A stretch of DNA of 64,000 nt from assembly GCA_016702555.1 (NCBI GenBank), contig JADJDV010000006.1:248001-312000 (forward strand). Reading direction: 5' to 3'. A program made the translations under genes and the position numbers. Shown here one piece after another: positions 1-8,418 of the stretch (positions within the stretch are counted from its first letter, which is position 1; every line of letters begins with the position of its first letter). Source of the DNA: Burkholderiales bacterium. GTDB taxonomy: Bacteria > Pseudomonadota > Gammaproteobacteria > Burkholderiales > Burkholderiaceae_C. A model generated the notes under the pieces. It was not told the DNA's origin. It did not search any database and saw nothing but the letters and a program-made list of their open reading frames with translations.

Positions 1-711
1 TTCGGTCGGCGTGAAGATGCCGCCGTAGATGCCACCCAGCACGATGACCGGCATCAGCAGCGCCCAGGCCGCGCGCCAGCTCGCGGTCCAGAATCCCAGG
101 CGCCCCTCGCCGTCGTGCTTGCCCCAGCCTTTCCACTTGCAATAGGCCCAGACGAACAGCATCAGCGCGCCGCTGATCAGCACGCCGGGGCCGAAGCCGG
201 CGATGAACAGTTCGCCGATCGACACCTCGGCGGCCACGCCGTACAGGATCAGCGGGATCGAGGGCGGAATGATGACGCCCAGCTCGGCGCTGGTCGCCTG
301 CAGCGCGGCGGCGTAGCTGGTGGGGTAGCCGAGCTTGATCAGCGCCGGGATCAGGATGGTGCCGATGGCAAAGGTGGTGGCCACCGACGAGCCCGACACC
401 GCGGCGAAGATCATGCAGGTCAGCACGCAGCTGATCGCCAGCCCGCCCTGCACGCCGCCGACGATGCTCTTGGCGAATTCCACCAGCCGGCGCGAGATGC
501 CGCCGGTTTCCATCAGGTTGCCGGCCAGGATGAAAAACGGAATCGCTGCCAGCGGAAACTTGTTGATCGAATTGAAGATCTCCTTGGCCGAGATCAGCAT
601 GTGCGCGTTGCTGGCCTGGATGCCGACGATCGAGGCCAGGCCGATCGCCACCGCGACCGAGACGCTGAGCGCGAAGCCCAGCATCATGGTGAAGAGCATG
701 GCGGCGGTCAT
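1..711 (-). CDS. dctM: TRAP transporter large permease (DctM), partial
   Basis: This is the large membrane subunit of a tripartite ATP-independent periplasmic transporter, which moves an organic or sugar acid across the inner membrane using an ion gradient. Reading from the ATG at 711, the protein is strongly hydrophobic and contains family-typical stretches such as FPLAAIPFFILAGNLM and GSSVATTFAIG, then SAELGVIIPPSIPLILYG. About 237 codons are present and the frame stays open to base 1, so the C-terminal half lies outside the window. It follows dctQ after about 80 bases on the same strand. The family is clear; the substrate is inferred only from the neighbouring DenD-like gene. Confidence 0.93.
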   Translation of the reverse strand, partial: MTAAMLFTMMLGFALSVSVAVAIGLASIVGIQASNAHMLISAKEIFNSINKFPLAAIPFFILAGNLMETGGISRRLVEFAKSIVGGVQGGLAISCVLTCMIFAAVSGSSVATTFAIGTILIPALIKLGYPTSYAAALQATSAELGVIIPPSIPLILYGVAAEVSIGELFIAGFGPGVLISGALMLFVWAYCKWKGWGKHDGEGRLGFWTASWRAAWALLMPVIVLGGIYGGIFTPTE

Positions 712-790
712 GCTTGCCCCCACGCTTGATGCTGTGCGTCTGCGCTGCCCCCGATGGGGGCCTTCGCACCTTGGAGCGGTCCGGCGGTGC

Positions 791-1285
791 TCATTGCGCG
801 GTCTCCAGTTCCATCCGGCGCGGATCGAGGTAGTTGGCGACGATGGCGATGATCGAGAACACCGCCCCCACCGGCAGCGCGATGTAGGCCCAGAACATCG
901 ACAGGGTCTCCAGCCCGGCCATGCTCTGCACGCTGCCGCGCACCGCGTAGTCATAGCCCCACCACAGGATGATGACCATCAGCACCAGCGCCGCCAGCGC
1001 GACGATGAGGTCGAGCACGCGCTTGAGGTGGGTTGGCGCGGCGCGGTAGAGCGCATCGACGCTGATCATCGCGCCCTGGCGGAACGCCATCGGAATGCCC
1101 AGGAACACCATCCAGATCAGGCTGAAGCGGATCAGCACCTCGCTCCATTCGGCGGGCTGCTCCAGCACGAAGCGGGTGAAGATCTGAAACACCGCCAGCG
1201 ACGCGGCGATCGCCATCATCAGGCAGGCGATCACCATGGCAAGGCGGGTGGTCCAGCTTTCGACGATGAGGAACAGGGATTTCAT
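791..1285 (-). CDS. dctQ: TRAP transporter small permease (DctQ)
   Basis: The 164-residue product is the small four-helix membrane subunit that partners DctM. It begins MKSLFLIVESWTTRLAMV and shows the DctQ-type first helix, then RFVLEQPAEWSEVLIRFSLIW, where the Trp-Ser-Glu-Glu-like region is typical of the family, followed by AFRQGAMISVDAL. Length matches the usual 150-190 residues. It lies between dctP and dctM in the normal P-Q-M order, but a terminator-like hairpin separates it from dctP, so it may be expressed less than the binding protein. Confidence 0.93.
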   Translation of the reverse strand: MKSLFLIVESWTTRLAMVIACLMMAIAASLAVFQIFTRFVLEQPAEWSEVLIRFSLIWMVFLGIPMAFRQGAMISVDALYRAAPTHLKRVLDLIVALAALVLMVIILWWGYDYAVRGSVQSMAGLETLSMFWAYIALPVGAVFSIIAIVANYLDPRRMELETAQ

Positions 1286-1304
1286 GGTGGCCTACGGCAA
1301 AGAA

Positions 1305-1334
1305 AATGCCCGTCGCGGGGGGCGCACGGGCATT
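1305..1334 (-). terminator. Terminator-like hairpin between dctP and dctQ
   Basis: Arms aatgcccgt (1305-1313) and acgggcatt (1326-1334) form a perfect 9-bp stem. On the minus strand the stem is followed by ttttcttt, as expected for an intrinsic terminator or attenuator acting after dctP. Partial read-through would give more DctP than DctQM. Confidence 0.75.
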
Positions 1335-1375
1335 CGGGGTGACTCAAGGGTGACGCAGCAAACCGCGTTCCGCGA

Positions 1376-2347
1376 TCACTTGTAGTTGCGGATGCGCTCG
1401 AGATTGTCCTTGCCGAACTCCTTCTCGAACTGCGCGCTGACGCTGCTGAGGGCGGCAACAAACTTCGACTTGTCGACGTTGTCGATCACCGTCATGCCCT
1501 TGCTGCGCAGGTCGGCCACGCCCTTGGCATCGTCCTCGTCCACCTTGGCGCGGTTGGCCTTGGTGCCTTCCTTGGCGGCCTCGATGAAGGCCTGCTTGTC
1601 GGCGGCGCTGAGCTTGTCGAAGGCGGCCTTGTTCATCACGAACACGCAGGGCGAATAGACATGGCCGGTGAGCGACAAGTGCTTTTGCACCTGGTCGAAC
1701 TTGGCCGAGATGATGACCGGCAGCGGGTTCTCCTGGCCGTCCACCGTGCCCTGCTGCAGTGCGGTGAACACTTCCGGGAAGGCCATCGGCGTGGTGATGA
1801 TGCCGAAGGCTTTGTAGGCAGCGATGTGCACCGGGTTCTCCATGGTGCGCATCTTCAGGCCTTTCAGGTCGTCGGGCGAGTTGACCGAGCGCTTGCTGTT
1901 GGTCATGTGGCGGAAGCCGTTCTCGGCCCAGGCCAGCGCCTTGAAGCCCTTGGGCTCGAACTTCTTCAGCAGCTCGTCGCCGATCGGGCCGTCGAGCACC
2001 GCGCGCGCGTGCGCCTTGTCGCGGAACAGGAAGGGCACGTCGAGAATCTTGGTCTCGGGCACGAAGTTGGGCACCGGGCCGGTCGAGCTGAAGGCCAGCT
2101 CCTGCGTGCCCAGCTGCACCGCCTCGATCGACTCGCGCTCGCCGCCCAGGGCGCCGTTGTAGAAGGTCTGAACCTTGTAGCGGCCCTGGGTGCGCTTCTC
2201 GACTTCCTTGGCGAAGGTGTCGATGGCGATGCCCTGGTGCGAAGTCTGCGATACGGAAATGCTGATCCTCATGGTGGTCTGCGCGGATGCGCCGGCCACG
2301 AGCCCCAAGGCCAGGCCCAAACCAAGGGCGAGTTGATGCCATTTCAT
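1376..2347 (-). CDS. dctP: TRAP transporter substrate-binding protein (DctP)
   Basis: This is a periplasmic solute-binding protein of the DctP family, 323 residues. The chosen start at 2347 gives MKWHQLALGLGLALGLVAGASAQ, a clean signal peptide ending in ASAQ; the open frame continues upstream but lacks any family similarity there. Mature features include SQTSHQGIAIDTFAKEV near the N-terminus and the VDGQENP motif, with an arginine in LKMRTMENP that in the family contacts the substrate carboxylate. It leads the transporter genes, lying 62 bases after the DenD-like gene. The ligand is not evident from sequence; a four-carbon sugar acid is a guess from context. Confidence 0.93.
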   Translation of the reverse strand: MKWHQLALGLGLALGLVAGASAQTTMRISISVSQTSHQGIAIDTFAKEVEKRTQGRYKVQTFYNGALGGERESIEAVQLGTQELAFSSTGPVPNFVPETKILDVPFLFRDKAHARAVLDGPIGDELLKKFEPKGFKALAWAENGFRHMTNSKRSVNSPDDLKGLKMRTMENPVHIAAYKAFGIITTPMAFPEVFTALQQGTVDGQENPLPVIISAKFDQVQKHLSLTGHVYSPCVFVMNKAAFDKLSAADKQAFIEAAKEGTKANRAKVDEDDAKGVADLRSKGMTVIDNVDKSKFVAALSSVSAQFEKEFGKDNLERIRNYK

Positions 2348-2409
2348 CGATAAGTCTCCTGCGGATTGAACAGCCAAGCGCGCCCATTGGGGCGCGCAAG
2401 TGAGTCGCA

Positions 2410-3438
2410 TTATCCCCGTCCGTCCGCCATGTTGCGCACGGGGTTTTCGCGTAGGTGGTCGCGGATGATCGCGTCGTAGCTGGCGTCGGCCACCAGCCCC
2501 AGGCGCGCGGCGCGGCGGGCGTTCATGCCGGCGGGCCAGCTGGCGACGATGCGGGTGATGGCCTCGTCGGGCGTCCAGTCGATGCGCGCCGCCACCTCGG
2601 CGCCGGCCACGCGCGCCAGCGCCGCCGCCATCTCCCGCGGTGTGGTGGACAGGGCGGGCAGGTTCATGGCGGTGCGCGGGCCCCAGTCGGCGTCGCTGGC
2701 CTCCAGCGCGCGGATCAGGCCTTCGATGGTGCGCGCCGGCGACGACAGCGCCACCGGCGTGTCCGGCGGCACCGGGCACACGGCGCGCTCGCCGGCCAGC
2801 GGTTCGCGCACCATGCCGGACATGAAGCTTGACGCCGCCGCGTTGGGCTTGCCGGGCCGCACGCTCACCGTCATCAGGCGCACGCTGCGCCCGCGCACGA
2901 AGCCCTTGCGCGTGCAGTCGGCCACCAGCTGCTCGCACATGAATTTCTGAATGCCGTAGCTGTTTTGCGGCGTCGGCAGGGTCTCGTCCTCGATCACGGA
3001 TGGCAGCGGCTGCTCGGGCGTGTGGCCGAACACTGCCAGCGAGGATGAGAACACGAACACCGGCTGCGTGCCCAGCCGGCGGCAGGCTTGCAGCAGGGCG
3101 CGCGTGGCGTCCAGGTTGCTGGCCAGGCCCAGGTCGAAATCGGCCTCGCACTCGCCGCTGACGGCTGCGGCCAGGTGCACCACAGCGTCGATGTCGACCG
3201 GCACGGCGCGCGTCGGGCCTTGCGCATCGGGCGCCAGCAGCGCGTTCAGATCGCCGGTGATGGCTTGCACGCGCGCGTCGTCCAGTAGGTCGGCGGGTGG
3301 CGCCACGCGATCGACCAGGCTCAGGCGCGTAATCGGCTGTGGCGCCGCGCCAGCCAGGGCCAGCGCGTCGCGCCCGAGCAGCGCGCGCGCCAGACGCAGA
3401 CCGAGAAAGCCGGCGCCGCCGGTGATGAGGATGTGCAT
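2410..3438 (-). CDS. denD: NAD-dependent epimerase/dehydratase, D-erythronate dehydrogenase-like
   Basis: This is an extended short-chain dehydrogenase of 342 residues. The N-terminus MHILITGGAGFLG carries the GxxGxxG NAD-binding motif, and FVFSSSLAVFG followed by SYGIQK supplies the Ser and the YxxxK catalytic pair. The stretch VSVRPGKPNAAASSF is characteristic, as far as I know, of DenD, which oxidises D-erythronate to 2-keto-D-erythronate in sugar-acid catabolism. Its place directly before a TRAP transporter supports a sugar-acid role. The other genes of the known pathway (kinase, aldolase, isomerase) are not seen here. The extended-SDR family is certain; the exact substrate is moderate confidence. 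Confidence 0.8.
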   Translation of the reverse strand: MHILITGGAGFLGLRLARALLGRDALALAGAAPQPITRLSLVDRVAPPADLLDDARVQAITGDLNALLAPDAQGPTRAVPVDIDAVVHLAAAVSGECEADFDLGLASNLDATRALLQACRRLGTQPVFVFSSSLAVFGHTPEQPLPSVIEDETLPTPQNSYGIQKFMCEQLVADCTRKGFVRGRSVRLMTVSVRPGKPNAAASSFMSGMVREPLAGERAVCPVPPDTPVALSSPARTIEGLIRALEASDADWGPRTAMNLPALSTTPREMAAALARVAGAEVAARIDWTPDEAITRIVASWPAGMNARRAARLGLVADASYDAIIRDHLRENPVRNMADGRG

Positions 3439-3498
3439 GCTTCAGACTCCTGTCACGTCGAGCGGCCCAGGCTGGCCGGCGCCATGGCGCCGGTGCGG

Positions 3499-5199
3499 TC
3501 ACATGCCTGAGTAGTTTGGCCCGCCGCCGCCCTCGGGCGTGACCCAGACGATGTTCTGCGTCGGGTCCTTGATGTCGCAGGTCTTGCAATGCACGCAGTT
3601 GGCGGCGTTGATCTGCAGGCGCTGGGCACCGGCGCCCTTGACCTCGTCGGGCACGAATTCGTACACGCCGGCGGGGCAGTAGCGCCCTTCGGGTCCGGCG
3701 AACTTGGCCAGGTTGATGTTCACCGGCACGCTCGCATCCTTCAGCGTCAGGTGCGCGGGCTGGTTCTCCTCATGGCTGGTGTTGCTGATGAACACGCTGG
3801 AGAGACGGTCGAAGGTCAACTGGCCGTCGGGCTTGGGATAGACGATGGGCGGGCAATCGGCGGCGGGCTTCAGTTGCACATGGTCCGGCTGCTGGCGGTG
3901 CAGCGTCCAAGGCGCGTGGCCGCGCAGCGCGTATTGCTCGAAGCCGTTCATCACCGTGCCGACCGAAAGGCCGTGCTTGAACCAGTTCTTGAAGTTGCGG
4001 TCCTTATTTAATTCGGCGGCCAGCCAGCTGTGCTCGAAGGCTTCGGGGTAGGCCGTCAGCTCGTCGTGCTGGCGGCCGGCCGTCACCGCGTCATAGGCGG
4101 CGTCGCCGGCCAGCGAGCCGGTCTTGATGGCGGCGTGGCTGCCCTTGATGCGGCTGACGTTCAGGTAACCCGCGTCGCAGCCGACCAGCGCACCGCCGGG
4201 GAAAATCGTCTTGGGCAACGCCAGCACGCCGCCGGCCGTGATGGCGCGCGCGCCATAGGACAGGCGCTTGGCGTTGACCTTGCCGGCGTCGTCGGTGAAG
4301 TACCACTTCACGCGCGGATGCGTCTTCCAGCGCTGGAACTCCTCGAACGGGCTCATGTACGGGTTCTGGTAGTTCAGCCCGATCACGTAGCCGCAGTGCA
4401 CCTTGTTGTCCTCGGCGTGGTACATGAAGGCGCCGCCGTAGGTGTGCTCGTCCATCGGCCAGCCGGCGGTGTGCATCACGAAGCCGGGCGTGTGACGGCT
4501 GGGGTCGATCTCCCACAGCTCCTTCACGCCGATGGCGTAGCTCTGCGGGTCGCTCGCGGCATCGAGCTTGAAGCGCTCGATCAGGCGCCGGCCCAGGTGG
4601 CCGCGCGAGCCTTCGGCAAAGATGGTGTACTTGGCCAGAAGCTCCATGCCGAGCTGGAAGTTCTCGGTCGGCTGGCCGTCCTTGCCTAGCCCCAAGTTGC
4701 CGGTGGCCACGCCCTTGACGCTGCCGTCCTCGTTGTACAGCACCTCGGCGGCGGCAAAGCCGGGGAAGATCTCCACGCCCAGCTCTTCGGCCTGCGCGGC
4801 CAGCCAGCGCACCACATTGCCCAGACTGACGATGTAGTTGCCGTGGTTGTGCGCGAATGGCGGTAGAAACAGGTTCGGCACGCGCGTGCCACCGGTCTCG
4901 CTCAGGAACACATAGGCGTCGTCGGTCACCAGCTGCTGCAGCGGCGCGCCTTTTTCCTTCCAGTCGGGGATCAGCTCGCCCAGCGCCTTCGGGTCCATCA
5001 CCGCGCCGGAGAGGATGTGCGCGCCGGGTTCGGAGCCTTTTTCCAGCACCACCACCGACACGTCCTGGCCTTGCTCGGCGGCGCGCTGCTTGATGCGGAT
5101 GGCCGCCGACAGGCCAGCCGGGCCGGCGCCGACGATGACCACGTCGTACTCCATGGCCTCGCGCGGGCCGTACTGCTGGATGATTTCCTCGGGGGTCAT
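3499..5199 (-). CDS. Electron transfer flavoprotein-ubiquinone oxidoreductase
   Basis: This membrane-associated enzyme passes electrons from electron transfer flavoprotein (acyl-CoA and amino-acid oxidation) to ubiquinone. The 566-residue product has the FAD-binding motif VVIVGAGPAGLSAAIRIKQ near residue 20 and the ubiquinone-side segment HILSGAVMDPKAL. The C-terminal ferredoxin-like region has CPAGVYEFV and NAANCVHCKTCDIKDP, the four cysteines of the 4Fe-4S cluster, and ends GGGGPNYSGM as is usual in this family. Length is normal (about 550-600). It is about 60 bases upstream of the DenD-like gene on the same strand, but no functional link is implied. Confidence 0.97.
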   Translation of the reverse strand: MTPEEIIQQYGPREAMEYDVVIVGAGPAGLSAAIRIKQRAAEQGQDVSVVVLEKGSEPGAHILSGAVMDPKALGELIPDWKEKGAPLQQLVTDDAYVFLSETGGTRVPNLFLPPFAHNHGNYIVSLGNVVRWLAAQAEELGVEIFPGFAAAEVLYNEDGSVKGVATGNLGLGKDGQPTENFQLGMELLAKYTIFAEGSRGHLGRRLIERFKLDAASDPQSYAIGVKELWEIDPSRHTPGFVMHTAGWPMDEHTYGGAFMYHAEDNKVHCGYVIGLNYQNPYMSPFEEFQRWKTHPRVKWYFTDDAGKVNAKRLSYGARAITAGGVLALPKTIFPGGALVGCDAGYLNVSRIKGSHAAIKTGSLAGDAAYDAVTAGRQHDELTAYPEAFEHSWLAAELNKDRNFKNWFKHGLSVGTVMNGFEQYALRGHAPWTLHRQQPDHVQLKPAADCPPIVYPKPDGQLTFDRLSSVFISNTSHEENQPAHLTLKDASVPVNINLAKFAGPEGRYCPAGVYEFVPDEVKGAGAQRLQINAANCVHCKTCDIKDPTQNIVWVTPEGGGGPNYSGM

Positions 5200-5346
5200 G
5201 GGCGCCTCTCACCGGGTTTGAAATAATGGCCGACATTGTCCGTGCGGCTCGCGCCGTGCCGTGTCGGCTGCGTGACTGATTTTATGCACGCATCGCGCAT
5301 CATCCCGTCCTGTTCGCGCAGCCGCGCCCACTTGAGGAAACCTCCC

Positions 5347-6129
5347 ATGAGCTACAGCATCGATTTGTCCGGCCGCGTGGCCCTTGTCACCGGCGCCTCG
5401 GGCGGCCTGGGCGCCGAGTTCGCCCGCACACTGGCGCGCGCCGGCGCCGGCGTGGTGCTGGCCAGCCGCCGCATCGAGAAGCTGAAGGACCTGCGCGCGC
5501 GCATCGAAGGCGAGGGCGGCGACGCGCACGTGGTCGAGTGCGACGTGACCGACCTGCAGTCCATCAAGGGCGCGGTGGCGCACGCCGAGACCGAGATGGG
5601 CTCGATCGACATCCTGATCAACAACTCGGGTGTCAGCACCACCCAGCGCATTCAGGACGTGGGGGAAGACGACTACGACTTCATCTTCAACACCAACGTG
5701 CGCGGCGCCTTCTTTGTGGCGCAGGAGGTGGGCAAGCGCATGATTGCGCGCGCCAAGGGCGCGGCGCCGGGCAGCTTCACGGGCGGGCGCATCATCAACA
5801 TCGCCAGCATGGCGGGGCTGAAGGTGCTGCCGCAGATCGGCGTGTACTGCATGAGCAAGGCGGCGGTGATCCAGATGACCAAGGCCATGGCGCTGGAGTG
5901 GGGGCGCTTTGGCATCAACGTCAACGCCATCTGCCCCGGCTACATCGACACCGAGATCAACCACCACCACTGGAGCACCGAGCAGGGCCAGAAGCTCATC
6001 AACATGCTGCCGCGCAAGCGCGTGGGCGAGCCGAAGGATCTGGATGCGGTGCTGATGATGCTGGCCAGCGATCAGAGCCATTTCGTCAACGGCGCGGTGA
6101 TTGCGGCGGACGATGGGTTCGCGGTCTGA
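5347..6129 (+). CDS. SDR family NAD(P)-dependent oxidoreductase
   Basis: This is a classical short-chain dehydrogenase of 260 residues. The start at 5347 gives MSYSIDLSGRVALVTGASGGLG with the TGxxxGxG cofactor motif. ILINNSG (structural NNxG motif), INIASMAG (catalytic Ser) and YCMSK (YxxxK) follow in the expected order, and NAICPGYIDTEI is the usual post-catalytic segment. The substrate cannot be read from the sequence; beta-ketoacyl-like or 3-hydroxyacyl substrates are common for such proteins. It is divergent from the ETF-QO gene, and a dispersed repeat lies immediately downstream. Confidence 0.92.
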   Translation: MSYSIDLSGRVALVTGASGGLGAEFARTLARAGAGVVLASRRIEKLKDLRARIEGEGGDAHVVECDVTDLQSIKGAVAHAETEMGSIDILINNSGVSTTQRIQDVGEDDYDFIFNTNVRGAFFVAQEVGKRMIARAKGAAPGSFTGGRIINIASMAGLKVLPQIGVYCMSKAAVIQMTKAMALEWGRFGINVNAICPGYIDTEINHHHWSTEQGQKLINMLPRKRVGEPKDLDAVLMMLASDQSHFVNGAVIAADDGFAV

Positions 6130-6158
6130 AACCAGCCTGGTGATCGCGCTTGGCCGTT

Positions 6159-6284
6159 TCTCCCTCTCCCACTGGGAGAGGGCAGGGGTGAGGGCAGCCC
6201 ACGCCTCCATATGACGCGCGGTCTCCCTCACCCCAACCCCCGGATCGAGTCCGGGGCAGGCTCTCTCCCGCAAGCGGGAGAGGG
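6159..6284. repeat. Dispersed palindromic repeat with two hairpins
   Basis: The intergenic stretch contains ctctcccactgggagag and ctctcccgcaagcgggagag, each self-complementary, separated by ggggtgagggc and its complement ccctcacccc. This is a widespread type of bacterial intergenic repeat. The last hairpin ends ten bases before the GTG start of the DMT gene. Confidence 0.75.
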
Positions 6285-6293
6285 TGTCATCCT

Positions 6294-7175
6294 GTGCTGA
6301 CCGGCATCCTCGCCGGCCTGGCCGCTGGCGCCCTGTGGGGCCTGGTGTTCGTGGCGCCGCGCATGGTCAGCGGCTTCGCGGGCATCGACCTGACGGCGGG
6401 GCGCTTCGTCGTCTACGGGCTGGTCTCGGTGGTGGTGCTGGCGGGGTCGGCGCGGCGCGCGCGCAAGCCGACGCTGGCACAGGCCTGGGGCGCGCTGTGG
6501 CTCAGTGTGCTGGGTTTTACCGGCTACTACTGGATCCTGGTGCTGTCGATTCGCGACGCCGGCACCGCCATGCCGGCGTTGATCGTCGGCACCATCCCCA
6601 TCTGGGTCATGCTGCTGGGCAAGCCGCACGGCCTGCGCTGGGCCGCGTTGCTGCCTGGCCTGCTGCTGACGGCCGCAGGACTCGCGCTGATGGCGCAGGC
6701 GCCCGAGGGCACGCCCGGCCCGCATTACCTGCGCGGCATCGGCCTGGCCGTGGCGTCGATGGCGTGCTGGACGGCGTTCGCGTTGCTCAACGCCGCCTGG
6801 CTGCGCCGCCATCCCGAGGTCGGCGCCACCGACTGGGCCAACTGGCTGGGCGTGGCGACGGGCCTGGGCGGCCTGCTGCTGGCATTGACGCTCGGCACAC
6901 CGCTGCCGCAACTCATGGCGCAACCCGGCTGGCCGCTGTTCGCGCTGATCGCGGTCGCCATCGGCGTTGGTTCCAGCTGGCTCGCCACCATCTTGTGGAA
7001 CATCGCCAGCCAAAAACTCTCGGCCAGCCTGTGCGGGCAGCTCATCGTCAGCGAGACGCTGTTCGCGCTGCTGTACTCTTTTCTATGGGACCATCGCTGG
7101 CCCACCCTCGCGCAGTGGGCGGCCGCGGCGCTGTTCACCGCCGGCATCCTGGCATCCATCAAGGCGCACAAATGA
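6294..7175 (+). CDS. DMT (EamA) family transporter
   Basis: The 293-residue protein is hydrophobic throughout, with about ten predicted membrane helices arranged as two EamA repeats. Examples are LTGILAGLAAGALWGLVFVA at the start and SASLCGQLIVSETLFALLYS in the second repeat, the latter containing the conserved Glu of EamA proteins. Such proteins usually export amino acids or metabolites. The start is a GTG at 6294 with no strong ribosome-binding site because the upstream bases belong to a repeat. The stop overlaps the ATG of the thioesterase gene (ATGA), indicating translational coupling. Substrate unknown. Confidence 0.88.
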   Translation: MLTGILAGLAAGALWGLVFVAPRMVSGFAGIDLTAGRFVVYGLVSVVVLAGSARRARKPTLAQAWGALWLSVLGFTGYYWILVLSIRDAGTAMPALIVGTIPIWVMLLGKPHGLRWAALLPGLLLTAAGLALMAQAPEGTPGPHYLRGIGLAVASMACWTAFALLNAAWLRRHPEVGATDWANWLGVATGLGGLLLALTLGTPLPQLMAQPGWPLFALIAVAIGVGSSWLATILWNIASQKLSASLCGQLIVSETLFALLYSFLWDHRWPTLAQWAAAALFTAGILASIKAHK

Positions 7176-7594
7176 AGATCGACATCCCCGAGAAGAAAAA
7201 ACTTGTGTTCGAGATGACCATCCCCATCCGCTGGGGCGACATGGACGCGATGGGCCACATCAACAACGCCGTGTACTTCCGCTACATGGAGACGGCGCGC
7301 ATCGACTGGTTCACCTCGATCGGTTTCAACCCCGACCCCGGCGGGGTCGGCCCGGTCATCGTCAACGCGTTCTGCAACTTCAATCGGCAGTTCGAGTACC
7401 CAGGCGGGGTGCTGATCAAGACCTTCGTCAGCGACCCCGGCCGCACCTCGTTCGACAGCTGGCACACCATGGAACGCACCGACCGGCCCGGCGAGGTGTG
7501 CGCCACGGGCGGCGCCACCATCGTGTGGGTGGACTTCCCGAAGCAGAAATCGGCGCCCTTGCCCGATTGGTTGCGCGAGATCGTGGGGGATTGA
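7172..7594 (+). CDS. Acyl-CoA thioesterase, 4HBT (YbgC-like) family
   Basis: This hotdog-fold thioesterase of 140 residues hydrolyses acyl-CoA or 4-hydroxybenzoyl-CoA-type thioesters. The motif IRWGDMDAMGHINNAVYFRY matches the 4HBT signature, with the catalytic Asp in GDMDAMGH and the following HxNN. The rest, including FEYPGGVLIKTFV and ATGGATIVWVDF, fits the beta-sheet of the fold. It overlaps the DMT gene by four bases. The acyl group preferred is unknown. Confidence 0.92.
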   Translation: MKIDIPEKKKLVFEMTIPIRWGDMDAMGHINNAVYFRYMETARIDWFTSIGFNPDPGGVGPVIVNAFCNFNRQFEYPGGVLIKTFVSDPGRTSFDSWHTMERTDRPGEVCATGGATIVWVDFPKQKSAPLPDWLREIVGD

Positions 7595-7601
7595 TTTTTT
7601 T

Positions 7602-7706
7602 GAACACCAAGGACGCAGAGGTGGCGCAAAAGTCGCAGAAAAATCAACTCAAAAGCCTTTGAGTTTTTTTGCGAAGCCTCTGCGCCCTTTGCGTTCAAAG
7701 GTGTTC
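7602..7706. repeat. Imperfect inverted repeat after the thioesterase gene
   Basis: The sequence gaacaccaaggacgcagagg at 7602 is loosely mirrored by the complement of cctctgcgccctttgcgttc ending at 7696, followed by aaaggtgttc. The centre is AT-rich (gagttttttt). This resembles a common dispersed repeat that flanks genes in betaproteobacteria, and it may also act as a terminator. Nothing in it looks coding. Confidence 0.55.
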
Positions 7707-7737
7707 AGCTTGACCTGGGTTTTCATTCAATTTTCAT

Positions 7738-8098
7738 TCAATTTAGCCGTCGTGTCATCTGCTCATCCGCCGCCTCGCTGGCGCGCCCGATGCGCATCAG
7801 CGCCTGCTCGAACTGCCGCGTCGCCGTCGGCCAGTTGAACTGCTCCGCATGCCTCCGCACGCCATCGCACGGCTTGTCCAGCGCCGCCAGGCAAGCGGCG
7901 CGCAGATCGTCGTCGATGGCGCCGCCGGGCGAATCGCGCCCAGCACCTCGATCGGTTCCGGCACCGGCAAGTCCCCACCGGCGTTCCGCAGGCGATCGAC
8001 TCGACCATCATCAGACCAAAGGTGTCGGTCACTCCGGGGAATACCATCACGTCGGCGCTGCGGTACACCCTGGCCAGATCGTCGCCGCTCAGCACTCC
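7738..8098 (-). pseudogene. Decayed C-terminal fragment of a GT4-family glycosyltransferase
   Basis: Reading the minus strand, one frame gives GDDLARVYRSADVMVFPGV followed by TDTFGLMMVESIACGTPVG, the nucleotide-sugar binding region of family GT4 glycosyltransferases (EX7E-like, here ESIACGTP). The match then jumps frame to PVPEPIEVLGAI and again to NWPTATRQFEQALMRIG, ending at the tga at 7738-7740. At least two frameshifts, and no N-terminal domain, mean it cannot make a working enzyme. The upstream break is near 8095, where a short gaatcagc sequence is repeated. Confidence 0.72.
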
Positions 8099-8160
8099 GA
8101 ATCAGCACGCCGAATCAGCGCGCCTGCGGGTATTGCGCCTTCATTGGAGTCCGTCCCTGA

Positions 8161-8294
8161 GTACCGAACGCACGGCCACCGCGCTGGTCTTCATCAAACC
8201 CGAACGGTTGGGCGCTGAACGCCAGCGCCTGCAGATCACCCCAAAGGGGCTGCATGCGAGCATTCAGGCGATCGTCTCGGCCGTTCAAGCGTAA
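8161..8294 (+). pseudogene. Unidentified C-terminal gene fragment
   Basis: The plus-strand frame ending at the taa at 8292-8294 reads TERTATALVFIKPERLGAER and then QRLQITPKGLHASIQAIVSA. It looks like a real protein end, with a helix-turn-wing-like LQITPKG reminiscent of winged-helix regulators such as MarR proteins, but I cannot identify it. It has no own start: upstream the frame runs into the glycosyltransferase remnant. The fragment suggests a deletion that joined two gene ends. Confidence 0.25.
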
Positions 8295-8418
8295 GCACTC
8301 TTTTTACCGCGCCCCTTGTGCGCAGACGATCTTTGATGCAGCGGTCACGGTGCGATCAGGCGCTTGGCGGCGCGGCAGTGCGCGAGAATCGTGATCGTTT
8401 CCACATCCGGTTCACTCG

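Noticed and set aside
729..788. Possible fifth repeat copy between dctM and dctQ (cccccgatgggggcc)
   Set aside because: It does not share the family A core and resembles only a different, poorly defined repeat.
1376..3589. 737-codon frame including dctP
   Set aside because: Only the part from 2347 resembles DctP; the rest is Arg/Ala-rich shadow of the DenD-like gene.
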